NCBI GenBank assembly: GCA_035604635.1
Contig: DATNIC010000221.1
Location: 1-16,605 of the forward strand
Length of the DNA stretch: 16,605 bases
Reading direction: 5' to 3'
Origin: DATNIC01 sp035604635
GTDB lineage: Bacteria; Vulcanimicrobiota; Vulcanimicrobiia; Vulcanimicrobiales; Vulcanimicrobiaceae
Positions 6,808-16,255 of this stretch are shown here, piece by piece. A program made the position numbers and the translations under genes. Each line of letters begins with the position of its first letter. Within the stretch, counting starts at the first letter, position 1. The notes beneath the pieces were generated by a model. The model saw only the letters and a list, made by a program, of their open reading frames with translations. It did not search any database and was not told where the DNA came from.

Positions 6808-8682
6808 TCATAGCGCTCGGGCTGCCGCGCGTTCTTTGAGCGAGCCGATCCCCGTCACCGCGTCGTAGCCGATTTTCACCGTGCACCCATCGGGCTGGAC
6901 GCCGGCGCAGCCTTTCACGGTCGGCGGCGGTGACGGCAGCGCACCGCGGTAGTTGAGCGGAAGCGGGAGCCGTTGCGGACGAATCGTGTTGTCCACGTAA
7001 CCGCGGTCGTTTTCGCGCGAGATGTCGCGAAACGCGTCGGGATGCACGCGCGCGAGGGCGTAGAGGTCGCCGGCGCTCGCGATCCGTTTCTCGGGCGCGA
7101 CCGCTGCATTGATCGCGACGATCTGCGCCGCCACGAGCGCGGCGCTCTCGCTCGTACCGGCGACGCCTCCGAAGCCGTAGTTGTGCCAGTACGCGCGCAG
7201 ATGCCCGGCTGCGTCGGCGGAGACGTCGGGGACCATGCGAGACTTCACGAACTGCGCGGAGAACTCGAAGGCCGCGGGTGCAACTTGCCACGACGGCCGC
7301 GGGTCGGCGGAGATTCCGCCGCCGGTCGCATTGCCGCCGTCGTTCCACGGCGCTTCGTCGAGCGGTCCGGCGAGACGATCGGCGATCGAACTTTGCGAAC
7401 CGCCGCGGCGACCTTGCGGTGATCCCGACGGAGACGGCGCAGGTGCGGGGCGCTGCCCGCGCGGGAGCGCTTCTCCGGTCCGTTCGCCCAATTGTGTCCC
7501 GCCCGCGCAGATCACGTACGGCAAGACGCACGGATATGCAATTCCGGGCTTTTCGATCCCCGCGATGTGATAACCATAGGCGCCGTCGTCGCCTGCAGGG
7601 ACGACGACCGGGATTCCGCGGACCGCCGCTTCGAGATACGGGATCGACGTCGGGCCGTAGCTCTCGCTCGTCGGGCCGTAAACCGGACCGGCGACGATCG
7701 GCAGAACGATGATGTTCGGCGGTTGCGGCTCGTCGAGGACGCGCTCGAGCGCAACCGTTCCCTCGTCGCCGCGCGCGCAGATATCCTCGTAGCGCAGTTG
7801 AACGTTCGCGGACGGCGCCATCGTGACCGCGGCGTCCACGTCGATCGTCGGCTCCTGACCGCGATCGTCGCGTCCACATTCAGATTGCGCCGGCTTGTCG
7901 ACGAAAACGCGCTCGGTGACGCGCGCCGCAGAAGCCCCCGGCGGCGCGCCGTCGCCGCTCAAGAATTGCTTGAGATCGTCGAGGTTGAAGCGGTCGCTGG
8001 CATCTTCGATCAGCGCAATCGTTGAGTTTGCTCCGCCGTCGGGCAGCGCATCGTACGCTTCCCGAAACCGCGCCGGCGTATACCACGCGCCGCGAAACGT
8101 CGTGAACTGCGCGACCGGGACGTCGGCCAAGTGCGCGTTCGTCGCCGCCACGCTCCCGCGCACTGCGCGGATTCCGGCCACCGGGATCGTAAGCGGCGAG
8201 GTCGGCGCGATCGCCGTCCGGTTACCCTGCGAGAAGATCGCGAACTTCGTCTTGAATGCAGCTTCGGCTTGGACTGTCGTCATCGTCCCGCCGACGACGA
8301 GGCGATCGGCGGCCACATACGCGTCACGCGCGCCGCTGTTACGCAGGAGCGTCGCGAGCTGGTCGACGTCGGCTTGCGAGCGCCCGAATCTCGCAATGAA
8401 CTGCGCTTGCGAGAGCGGTGCGCGGTGCTGCGGCGACGCCGGATCGACCGCCGCTGCTGCGAGCGCCTCGAGTCCCGCGTCTTTCGGCTCCAGCTCGATG
8501 ACGATTCTCAAGAGCGCGGTTGCATCGACCTTATCGGTCGGCGTCATTCCGGCGAGCAATCCCTGCGGCGGCGTGTACCGGGTCGTACCTGCTTGAGCCA
8601 GGGCGACGTAGGCCGGCACAGCAAGCGCGGCGACGATTGCAACAAAGACTTCTAAGAATCGAAGGCGCGGCCGAGCGGTCAT
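6808..8682 (-). CDS. Secreted sedolisin/kumamolisin-type serine-carboxyl peptidase (family S53) with pro-domain
   Basis: This 624-residue exported endopeptidase belongs to a family active at acid pH. An N-terminal Sec signal (hydrophobic core about 10-29, ending ALAQA) is followed by a kumamolisin-type activation pro-domain (about 35-185, including HRAPLSQAQFIARFG). The catalytic domain follows. The family Glu and Asp are E277 and D281 in QEPTIDVD, the oxyanion Asp is D365 in VPAGDDGAYG, and the nucleophile is S511 in GVAGTSES. The C-terminal GYDAVTGIGS (605-614) matches the calcium-site region. All catalytic residues are intact, so the enzyme should be active after pro-domain removal. A low-complexity Pro/Gly/Arg/Ser stretch (about 408-431) interrupts the catalytic domain. 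GGAG at 8687-8690 on the coding strand lies 4 nt before ATG. The start is only 18 bp from the divergent M48 gene. Confidence 0.93.
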   Translation of the reverse strand: MTARPRLRFLEVFVAIVAALAVPAYVALAQAGTTRYTPPQGLLAGMTPTDKVDATALLRIVIELEPKDAGLEALAAAAVDPASPQHRAPLSQAQFIARFGRSQADVDQLATLLRNSGARDAYVAADRLVVGGTMTTVQAEAAFKTKFAIFSQGNRTAIAPTSPLTIPVAGIRAVRGSVAATNAHLADVPVAQFTTFRGAWYTPARFREAYDALPDGGANSTIALIEDASDRFNLDDLKQFLSGDGAPPGASAARVTERVFVDKPAQSECGRDDRGQEPTIDVDAAVTMAPSANVQLRYEDICARGDEGTVALERVLDEPQPPNIIVLPIVAGPVYGPTSESYGPTSIPYLEAAVRGIPVVVPAGDDGAYGYHIAGIEKPGIAYPCVLPYVICAGGTQLGERTGEALPRGQRPAPAPSPSGSPQGRRGGSQSSIADRLAGPLDEAPWNDGGNATGGGISADPRPSWQVAPAAFEFSAQFVKSRMVPDVSADAAGHLRAYWHNYGFGGVAGTSESAALVAAQIVAINAAVAPEKRIASAGDLYALARVHPDAFRDISRENDRGYVDNTIRPQRLPLPLNYRGALPSPPPTVKGCAGVQPDGCTVKIGYDAVTGIGSLKERAAARAL

Positions 8683-8700
8683 GGAACTCCGTAGCGTACG

Positions 8701-9483
8701 ATGAGACGCAAGAGTTTCCTCACCGGACTAGTCGCTACTGCAGGATGCTGCTCGCTCGTCCATGCCGCGCCGGCGCTCGCGCTCGACGAAAAGCAGCTCG
8801 GCGACGGTGTCTTCGCCGACTTGCGCGACGCCGGCGACATCCTCTTCGACTCGCCGTACTACGAGCACCTCAACGAAATCGGTGAGATCATCGCGCGCAC
8901 CGTCGTCAGCCGCTATCCGTATCCGATTCGCTTCTACATCGTCAAGGGTGATTCAGCGAACGCCTTTTCCGTCCCGGGCGGGGACATCTACGTCAACGAA
9001 CCACTCCTCCAGCTCGCGAAAAATCGTGACGAACTCGGCGGCGTTCTCGCGCACGAGACCGGCCATATGGTCCTGCATCACGTCGCGAAGGAGATCCGCA
9101 ACGAGGAGACGCTCGGAACGATCGGCGGGATCGCCGGCATCTTCGCGCAGATTCTCCTTGGGCCGCTTGCCGGTTCCGCTGCGTCTTACGCACTCGGTAC
9201 CGGACTTCAAGCGCAGGGTCTCAACCTGTCGCGCCACGTCGAGGCTCAAGCGGACGAAGAGGGTGCGCGCATCGCGGCTGCGAGCGGTCAGCTCAATCCA
9301 TACGGGATGATTTGGTTTTTCCAAACGATGAAAGAGAAGTACGGCGACAAGGGCGCGTTCTGGGAGCGCGATCACCCGTTCGACGATGCGCGCATCACCG
9401 ATCTCCAACACTTGTTTGCCGCCAACCCACAGACGTTCGCGAAATTCCAGGATACCAAGGCCAAAGACGAAGTCTACTGGTAG
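8701..9483 (+). CDS. Exported M48-family zinc metallopeptidase
   Basis: This 260-residue protein has a basic N-terminus (RRKSFL, somewhat Tat-like) and a signal peptide probably cut after ALA27, so it should act in the periplasm or envelope. The zinc site is HETGH (H118, E119, H122), with E181 in SRHVEAQAD as the third ligand in the usual ExxxD arrangement. NAFSVPGGDIYV (87-98) and DHPFDDARITDL (224-235) are the other conserved M48 segments. It resembles the catalytic part of BepA/LoiP-type proteases that police outer-membrane or envelope proteins, but it lacks the TPR domain of BepA. I chose ATG 8701 because it begins the signal peptide; no Shine-Dalgarno lies at normal spacing. It is convergent with the SDR gene, with a 3-nt gap between stops. 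The specific substrate is unknown. Confidence 0.92.
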   Translation: MRRKSFLTGLVATAGCCSLVHAAPALALDEKQLGDGVFADLRDAGDILFDSPYYEHLNEIGEIIARTVVSRYPYPIRFYIVKGDSANAFSVPGGDIYVNEPLLQLAKNRDELGGVLAHETGHMVLHHVAKEIRNEETLGTIGGIAGIFAQILLGPLAGSAASYALGTGLQAQGLNLSRHVEAQADEEGARIAAASGQLNPYGMIWFFQTMKEKYGDKGAFWERDHPFDDARITDLQHLFAANPQTFAKFQDTKAKDEVYW

Positions 9484-9486
9484 CGG

Positions 9487-10611
9487 CTAGTCTGCCGCCT
9501 TGACGACTGTCCAGGCGTTCTCGCCTGCCGGTTCGAGATAGCCCGCGTTGGTGAGGGCTTCGAGGACTTCGGCCGTCACGGCGCGTTCGTTCTTGTTCGG
9601 CATCCCAAACCAGCGCATCGCGACGTCCCCGAGTTCGAACTGCGTCCCCGGGACGAGCAGTCCGCGGACGAACTCCTCCCGCACGTTGAGCCGTTCCATG
9701 CGACGGGCAACGGGTTCGAGTGCCGCAGCGACACCGTTATTCGGTGGCCGGTCCATCGTCGGCTCCGGCGCCTTAACCCTACTCTCGGGCGCCGGAGCCG
9801 ACGATGGACCGGCCACAGCAGCACCCAGCGCCGTTTGCCCGCCCACGATGTTCGGCGCGCGCACGAGCAACTCGTCGGTGACGCGCGGGAAAAGCTCGGC
9901 GAACGCGACGAGCAAGGTTTGCCACGGGACTGCATTGAGCGTGCGCGGACGCGTCTCGACGGCGCGCAGGATTTTGCGCGCGACTTCTTCGGGTGAGACG
10001 AGCAATCGCGGCGGTGCGCCGGGCATCCCGGCGCGCTTCATGAACTCCGTGTCGACGGCGCCCGGATCGACGTAGGTGACGGCGATGCCGTCGCGCATCA
10101 ACTCGCGCCGGATCGTCGAGGCCGCCGAACGGATCGCGGCCTTCGATGCGGGATATGCGCCCAGTTCCCCGACCGGGACGCGCGCGACGCCGGAGCCGAG
10201 GAAGAAGACCTGCCCGTGCGTCCGCCGCAGCGCCGGGAGCGCATGACGCGTCAGCGCCAACGGCCCGTACACGTGCGTCGCGAACTGCGCGGCGATCGCC
10301 GCATCGGGTTGCTGCGAAAGATCGCCGGCCGAGACAAAGCCCGCATTGTTGACGACGACGTCGATGCGGCCAAAGCGATCGAGCGCGCGCGTTACGATCG
10401 CAGGGGCCATCCGCACGTCGCCGACGTCGGCGGCCATGATTTCGATCGCACCGCCGGCGGTGCGAATCTCGTTGCCGAGTTGCGCCAGGGCGTCCGGCCG
10501 CCGTGCGACCGCAACGACCGCAAAGCCCGCTTGCGACGCCTGCCTGGCCAGCGCGCGCCCGATGCCGGCGGATGCGCCCGTGACGATCATCGTCTTGGCG
10601 GTTGGATTCAT
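9487..10611 (-). CDS. Short-chain dehydrogenase/reductase with unidentified C-terminal domain
   Basis: This 374-residue NAD(P)-dependent oxidoreductase is about 100 residues longer than a classical SDR. The Rossmann part has the cofactor motif TGASAGIG (11-18), NNAG (88-91) and the catalytic Ser140, Tyr153 and Lys157 (YPASK). GAVDTEF (184-190) and a segment running to about 260 follow, as in DltE/YqjQ-type SDRs that often act on lipids or cell-envelope compounds. An Ala/Pro-rich linker (about 264-294) then leads to an unrecognised domain of about 75 residues (298-374) with the feel of a small helical or winged-helix module. The linker is encoded by a perfect 29-bp inverted repeat (see repeat entry). 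The ATG overlaps the stop of the upstream glycoside hydrolase gene in ATGA, so the two are translationally coupled. SDR activity is well supported; substrate and tail function are unknown. Confidence 0.88.
   Translation of the reverse strand: MNPTAKTMIVTGASAGIGRALARQASQAGFAVVAVARRPDALAQLGNEIRTAGGAIEIMAADVGDVRMAPAIVTRALDRFGRIDVVVNNAGFVSAGDLSQQPDAAIAAQFATHVYGPLALTRHALPALRRTHGQVFFLGSGVARVPVGELGAYPASKAAIRSAASTIRRELMRDGIAVTYVDPGAVDTEFMKRAGMPGAPPRLLVSPEEVARKILRAVETRPRTLNAVPWQTLLVAFAELFPRVTDELLVRAPNIVGGQTALGAAVAGPSSAPAPESRVKAPEPTMDRPPNNGVAAALEPVARRMERLNVREEFVRGLLVPGTQFELGDVAMRWFGMPNKNERAVTAEVLEALTNAGYLEPAGENAWTVVKAAD
9744..9816. repeat. Perfect 29-bp inverted repeat with 15-nt loop inside the SDR gene
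   Basis: The left arm 9744-9772 begins GTGGCCGGTCCATCG. The right arm 9788-9816 is its exact reverse complement over all 29 bp. The loop 9773-9787 is TTAACCCTACTCTCG. Pairing stops on both sides: the first loop pair is T/G, and the pair just outside is G/A. No T-run follows on either strand, so it is not a standard intrinsic terminator. It is in frame with the SDR gene and encodes the Ala/Pro/Glu-rich linker between its two domains. It resembles a palindromic repeat element of the REP or protein-embedded type, but I found no second copy in this window. Confidence 0.9.
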
Positions 10612-11849
10612 GGTCGGACTTCGTCGCGCAGGTAGCGTTCGTATTCCTTGTCGACGGTATGGGGCAAGCCTTCGTAGTGTGCGGCTTCGTCAACGGTGAA
10701 CTGCGGCGCCGGAACGACTTCGCGCGCTTCGCGAGCGAACTGCTCGAGGGTTCGCGCGACCGGCTTCAGGCTTCCGTCGCTGCGCACGATCCCGAACGCG
10801 AGCTCGTGCTTCGCGCGATCGAACGGCGGCCGGTCGGCGATCTCCGGGGCGTAGTCCGCGTAGCACCACCAAAAGCCGCCAAGCGCGCCGCGCCGCTGCA
10901 AGCGATCGAGGACGCGATGCGCGTAGGTGCACATCTCGAGCTCGCCCAGACAGGCATAGGGTGCCAGGTTCTCCGTCTCGGGAGGCCGGGCCGGCGCGAC
11001 CCACTCGCCCGGAAGCGGTTCGCGATCGTACGGCGAGAGCGTCCCCGGCGGACATGTCGGATTGCCGAATTCGCTGAAAAGGACGGGTTTGCTCGCGAGC
11101 GAGCGCGCCAGCGCGGCGAGAAACGGAACGACGTCTTGATCGAGCCGGTCGCGCGCGAAGCTGCTGTAGACCGAATAGCCGTGCATCGTTGCAAACGCGA
11201 ACTCCGTGCACAGCGAGGAGAGTCGGATGTTGCTATCCCTGGTGAGATCCTCGCCGTGCGTCCCGGCCGTGACCGCGATCCCGGACGTCGATAGCAACTC
11301 GTCGGTGAGGCGCTTCGACCACTCCGCGGCCTCACGTGCGCTCCCAGGTGCGCGGAGGTTGGAAAATTCGTTGCCTAGGTCCCACGCCAAGATCGCAGGA
11401 TGACCTCGGAAGCGCTCGCCGACCGAGCGAACGTGCAAACGCTGCGCCACGAAGAGGTCCGGATCGGCGTAAAAGTCGCCGATTCCGTACGGCCGTTCAC
11501 CGTGCTTGGTGAGGGTGCGAAAGCGTCCGGCCTCGCGTTCCTTGTCGAGCGTCCATTCCGGCAGCCAATTGACGCCGCTCATGTGTCCGGTGAAAAACGT
11601 CGGCATCGCGCGCAGGCCGTGATTGCCGAGCAGCTCGATGAGCGTCTCCAATTTGCGCAGCGTCTCACGCTCCATGCTGCGTGGCTCCGGCTGGAACGCC
11701 TCCCATAAAAGGAAGAAGCGGACGACCTCGAGACCGAGCGAGGCAATCAAAGCGAAATCCTCGTCGATCTCCCCGACGTCGAACGCATCCCACATTGCCA
11801 TCGCGCTGCGGCGCGGCCAGTAGTTGATCCCCGTTAGAAAGCGCGGCAT
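10608..11849 (-). CDS. Cytosolic glycoside hydrolase, clan GH-A (GH5-like)
   Basis: This 413-residue TIM-barrel glycosidase is predicted to be intracellular because it lacks a signal peptide. FLTGINYWP (4-12) forms the first strand. The acid/base is Glu161 in the GNEF motif (159-162), preceded by LAWDL. H223 and Y225 (MHGYSVY) occupy the usual active-site barrel positions. The nucleophile is probably Glu260 in VLFSEFGNP (256-264), and an aromatic FWWCYADY (326-333) lines the later barrel. The roughly 100-residue spacing between the two Glu residues fits clan GH-A retaining enzymes. Assignment to GH5 or a neighbouring family, and the bond cleaved, cannot be made by eye. The gene precedes the SDR in a coupled pair (ATGA), so the SDR may act on the same carbohydrate or glycolipid. 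The start has only a weak, distant ribosome binding site. Confidence 0.85.
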   Translation of the reverse strand: MPRFLTGINYWPRRSAMAMWDAFDVGEIDEDFALIASLGLEVVRFFLLWEAFQPEPRSMERETLRKLETLIELLGNHGLRAMPTFFTGHMSGVNWLPEWTLDKEREAGRFRTLTKHGERPYGIGDFYADPDLFVAQRLHVRSVGERFRGHPAILAWDLGNEFSNLRAPGSAREAAEWSKRLTDELLSTSGIAVTAGTHGEDLTRDSNIRLSSLCTEFAFATMHGYSVYSSFARDRLDQDVVPFLAALARSLASKPVLFSEFGNPTCPPGTLSPYDREPLPGEWVAPARPPETENLAPYACLGELEMCTYAHRVLDRLQRRGALGGFWWCYADYAPEIADRPPFDRAKHELAFGIVRSDGSLKPVARTLEQFAREAREVVPAPQFTVDEAAHYEGLPHTVDKEYERYLRDEVRP

Positions 11850-11923
11850 GGGCGCGAATTGGGCGGATTGCTCCGAGAGTCTTTCGAGGGCAGCCGTGCG
11901 CCGGAACAGAAGCTCATCGCAAT

Positions 11924-12409
11924 ATGAGCCAAGGACCGTTGGTTGGAATCATCATGGGCAGCTCGTCGGACCTCGAGACGATGCGCGCTGCCGCCAAGAC
12001 GCTTGACGAACTCGAGATTTCATACGAGATGCGGATCGTCTCCGCGCACCGCACGCCGGACCTGATGTTCCGCTACGCCGAAGAGGCGCGCGATCGCGGC
12101 TTGCGCGTCATCATCGCCGGCGCCGGCGCCGCCGCGGGCCTCCCGGGGATGGTCGCCGCGAAAACCCCTCTGCCCGTTATCGGCGTCCCGATTTTGTCGC
12201 AGGCACTCGGCGGGATCGACGCGCTGCTCTCGATGGCGCAGATGCCCGCCGGCGTCCCGGTCGCGACCGTCGCGATCGGAAACGCGACCAACGGAGCGCT
12301 GCTCGCCGCGCGCATCCTGGCGATCAGCGACCCGCAGCTCACGGCGCGCTTGATCGCGCGCGCGGAACAGATCGCCCGCACCGTCGAGGCGACGAAGATC
12401 GAGCCCTAG
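11924..12409 (+). CDS. purE: PurE, N5-carboxyaminoimidazole ribonucleotide mutase (variant active-site loop)
   Basis: This 161-residue cytosolic enzyme of purine biosynthesis normally converts N5-CAIR to CAIR as a homo-octamer. GIIMGSSSDLETM (8-20), the catalytic His42 in SAHRTPD, LPVIGVPI (83-90) and QMPAGVPVATVAIGNA (106-121) match class I PurE closely. The loop that reads GAGGAAHLPGM in E. coli (His75) reads GAGAAAGLPGM here, so the conserved histidine is Gly72. The AIGNA segment is also about two residues shorter than usual. The gene stands alone with no purK beside it, divergent from the glycoside hydrolase gene across a 74-bp gap in which I see no clear promoter. Its stop codon shares the palindrome CTAG with the stop of the opposing glycosyltransferase gene. 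Identity is secure; the loop change raises the possibility of altered kinetics. Confidence 0.93.
   Translation: MSQGPLVGIIMGSSSDLETMRAAAKTLDELEISYEMRIVSAHRTPDLMFRYAEEARDRGLRVIIAGAGAAAGLPGMVAAKTPLPVIGVPILSQALGGIDALLSMAQMPAGVPVATVAIGNATNGALLAARILAISDPQLTARLIARAEQIARTVEATKIEP
12406..12409. other. Shared CTAG: overlapping stop codons of convergent genes
   Basis: The palindrome CTAG provides TAG for purE on the plus strand (12407-12409) and TAG for the glycosyltransferase on the minus strand (12408-12406). The two coding regions overlap by 4 bp, leaving no room for a terminator between them. Confidence 0.9.
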
Positions 12410-13526
12410 GGCAACGAGCCCGGTTTCGGCGGGATCTCGGTGAAAGCCATCGGCCGGTCCCACCAGTCGTGCGCGCGCCAGCGCAACTGCTCTTCGGTCG
12501 GCGGGAGCGGCGTTCCGAGGACCGCGATTTTTTCGTAGACTGCGGCATAGCGCTCGATCATCCGTTCGACCGTGAACTCGCGTTCGACGTGCGCGCGGCA
12601 TGCCGAGCGCGAGAGCGACCCGAGGTCGGGGACTCGCGCGACGGCTTGCGCGACGCCTTCGCACAGGAAGCCGGTCTCGCCGTCGACGACGACCTCGGGA
12701 ATCGAGCCCATCCGCGCACCGAGGACCGGCGTCCCGCACGCCATCGCTTCGATGAGGACGAGCCCGAAGCGTTCGGGCCGCGTCGTCATGTGGACCAGCG
12801 CGAGCGCCCCGCCGAGGAGCTCGTCGCGCGCCGCGCGCTCGACGGCGCCGACGAACGCAATGCGGTCGCCGTCGACGTGCGGCGCGATCTGCGTCTTGAA
12901 GTACTCTTCGTCCTGCGGAATGGCGGCGATCTTCAAGCGTAAGCCGGAACGCTTCGCGATCTCGATCGCCAAGTGGATGCCTTTTTCGGGGTGGAACCGG
13001 CCGAGGACGACGAGATAGTCGCCCGGCCGGTCGACGAACGTGAATTTCGCCGGATCGATCCCGTTGTAGGTCGTCGCCAGATACGAAAGCCCCGGATCGC
13101 GGTCGCTGTCGCTGATCGAACTGTAGAAGCTGCGCTGCGCCGCCGCGTAGTATGCACCTAGGATCGGCGGCGAACTGAATCCATGGATCGTCGTGAGCAT
13201 GGGCGGCGCTTTCGTCGCGAGCGCGTACGTCAGGGGCAGCCAGTCGAAGTTGTTGTGGATGAGATCGAACTCGTGCGCCCGCTCGAAAAGCGACGAGATG
13301 TGCAGCGCGGTAGAGACGCGATCGTCGAGCCTGCGGTCCTGGTTCAGGCCGACGGGGACGACCGAATGCAAGCGGGCCGACGTTTGCGAGTTCCCGGTCG
13401 CAAACAGCGTCACGTCGTGGCCCCGCCGGCTCATCCCCTCCGCGATGTCGCCAGCGATCTGCTCCCACGGGCCGTAGCCGGGGGGCGGTGTCGGCCACGA
13501 GATCGGAGCAAGGACTGCGAGCCTCA

Positions 13527-13527
<1 letters not shown>
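12406..13527 (-). CDS. GT4-family glycosyltransferase
   Basis: This 373-residue GT-B fold transferase should use a nucleotide-sugar donor in the cytoplasm to build a glycan, glycolipid or storage sugar. The N-terminal Rossmann half begins RLAVLAPISWPTPPPGYG, with a glycine-rich acceptor loop and LIHNNFDW (89-96). The C-terminal half has VVLGRFHPEKG (173-183), FVGAV (225-229) and the retaining-enzyme EX7E motif E252-RFGLVLI-E260, followed by AMACGTPVLG and GSIPEVVVDGETGFLC. I chose GTG 13527 because it begins the first beta strand and overlaps the upstream carboxylase stop in TAGTG; a longer reading upstream is shadow of that gene. The last 35 residues, rich in Trp and Pro, extend past the usual GT4 end. 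The acceptor cannot be inferred from the neighbours. Confidence 0.88.
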
Positions 13528-15362
<1,835 letters not shown>

Positions 15363-15424
15363 GGGCGAAGGTGTACGCCACCTTACGGCCGCCGGCCTCG
15401 GGGCTGTGGTTTAATGGCGGGGAG

Positions 15425-16255
15425 ATGGAGAAGAGCGGACTGGAAGGCAAGGTCGTCTACCGCCACTCGGTCGTGGCGCGTTTGAGCCACTGGCTCTGGG
15501 CGCTTGCGCTCCTCGTCCTCGTGATGAGCGGGCTGCAGATTTTCAACGCGGCGCCGTATTTGGATGCCTCGGACAAGAACAATCCCACCAAACGCGTCTT
15601 CGCGATTGCGGGCGGCATGCCGCCGGGCGAGACACGGCCGGTCGGGATGGTCTATATCCTGGGCCACACGTTTAATACGACGGGTGTTCTCGGATACACG
15701 GACGACGGTCAAGGTGGGCGGTCGGTCCGCGCGTTCCCGGGTTGGCTCACGTTGCCGTCCTACCAGGATCTCGCAGGCGGGCGCGTTTGGCATCTCTTCT
15801 TCGGATGGGTCCTCATCCTAGCGCTGGTTGCGTACGGCATACAATTGATCGTGCGCAAAGGCTGGCGCGATCTCGTCATGCGACCGGAAGATTTTCGAAA
15901 CTTGCTCCCGATGCAACTCTACTATTTGCGGCTGCGAAAAGATCCGCCGCCGCACGGCACGTACAACCCGCTGCAAAAGTTGACGTACAATATCGTCTTG
16001 TTCGTGATGATGCCGCTGATCGTCATCACGGGCCTGGCGCTCTCGCCCGGGATGGACGCGATCGCGAATCCCTTGACGAGCATCCTCGGCGGGCGCCAGT
16101 TTGCACGCTTGTGGCACTTTCTGCTCATGGCGCTGTTCATCGGGTATTTCGCGACCCACATCGTGCTGGTATTTGCGACCGGCGCCTGGAATAACATCAA
16201 GTCGATGGTTACCGGGTACTACCATCTCGGTAAGCATGACGGAGTGGGACCATGA
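15425..16255 (+). CDS. Di-heme cytochrome b membrane subunit (cytochrome b561/thiosulfate reductase cytochrome B type)
   Basis: This 276-residue inner-membrane electron carrier should connect the adjacent molybdoenzyme to the quinone pool. Four membrane helices lie at about 21-40, 121-143, 187-205 and 228-252. Probable heme b axial ligands are H22 (LSHWLW), H123 (VWHLFF), H231 (LWHFLL) and H245 (THIVLV), giving two hemes. A long periplasmic loop (about 41-118) between helices 1 and 2 is typical of the family. I chose ATG 15425 over GTG 15371 because it leaves a normal hydrophilic N-terminus. A purine-rich GGGGAG directly abuts this ATG and is too close for an ordinary ribosome binding site. 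A TTTAAT at 15410-15415 could be a -10 box, which would make the transcript nearly leaderless; this is speculative. The stop overlaps the next gene in ATGA. Confidence 0.87.
   Translation: MEKSGLEGKVVYRHSVVARLSHWLWALALLVLVMSGLQIFNAAPYLDASDKNNPTKRVFAIAGGMPPGETRPVGMVYILGHTFNTTGVLGYTDDGQGGRSVRAFPGWLTLPSYQDLAGGRVWHLFFGWVLILALVAYGIQLIVRKGWRDLVMRPEDFRNLLPMQLYYLRLRKDPPPHGTYNPLQKLTYNIVLFVMMPLIVITGLALSPGMDAIANPLTSILGGRQFARLWHFLLMALFIGYFATHIVLVFATGAWNNIKSMVTGYYHLGKHDGVGP
16241..16244 (+). promoter_or_regulatory. Shine-Dalgarno for the molybdoenzyme gene
   Basis: GGAG lies 7 nt before ATG 16252, inside the end of the cytochrome b gene. It fixes the start of the downstream oxidoreductase at the ATGA overlap. 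Confidence 0.65.

Noticed and set aside
9744..9816. Hairpin as a Rho-independent terminator for the M48 or SDR transcript
   Set aside because: No T-run follows either arm on either strand, and the SDR frame continues through it.
11850..11923. Promoters in the divergent gap between the glycoside hydrolase and purE
   Set aside because: I found no -35/-10 pair with acceptable spacing on either strand.
12020..13498. Minus-strand open frame of 492 codons overlapping purE and the glycosyltransferase
   Set aside because: It is out of frame with the glycosyltransferase and antisense to purE, and its product is Arg-rich with no motif.
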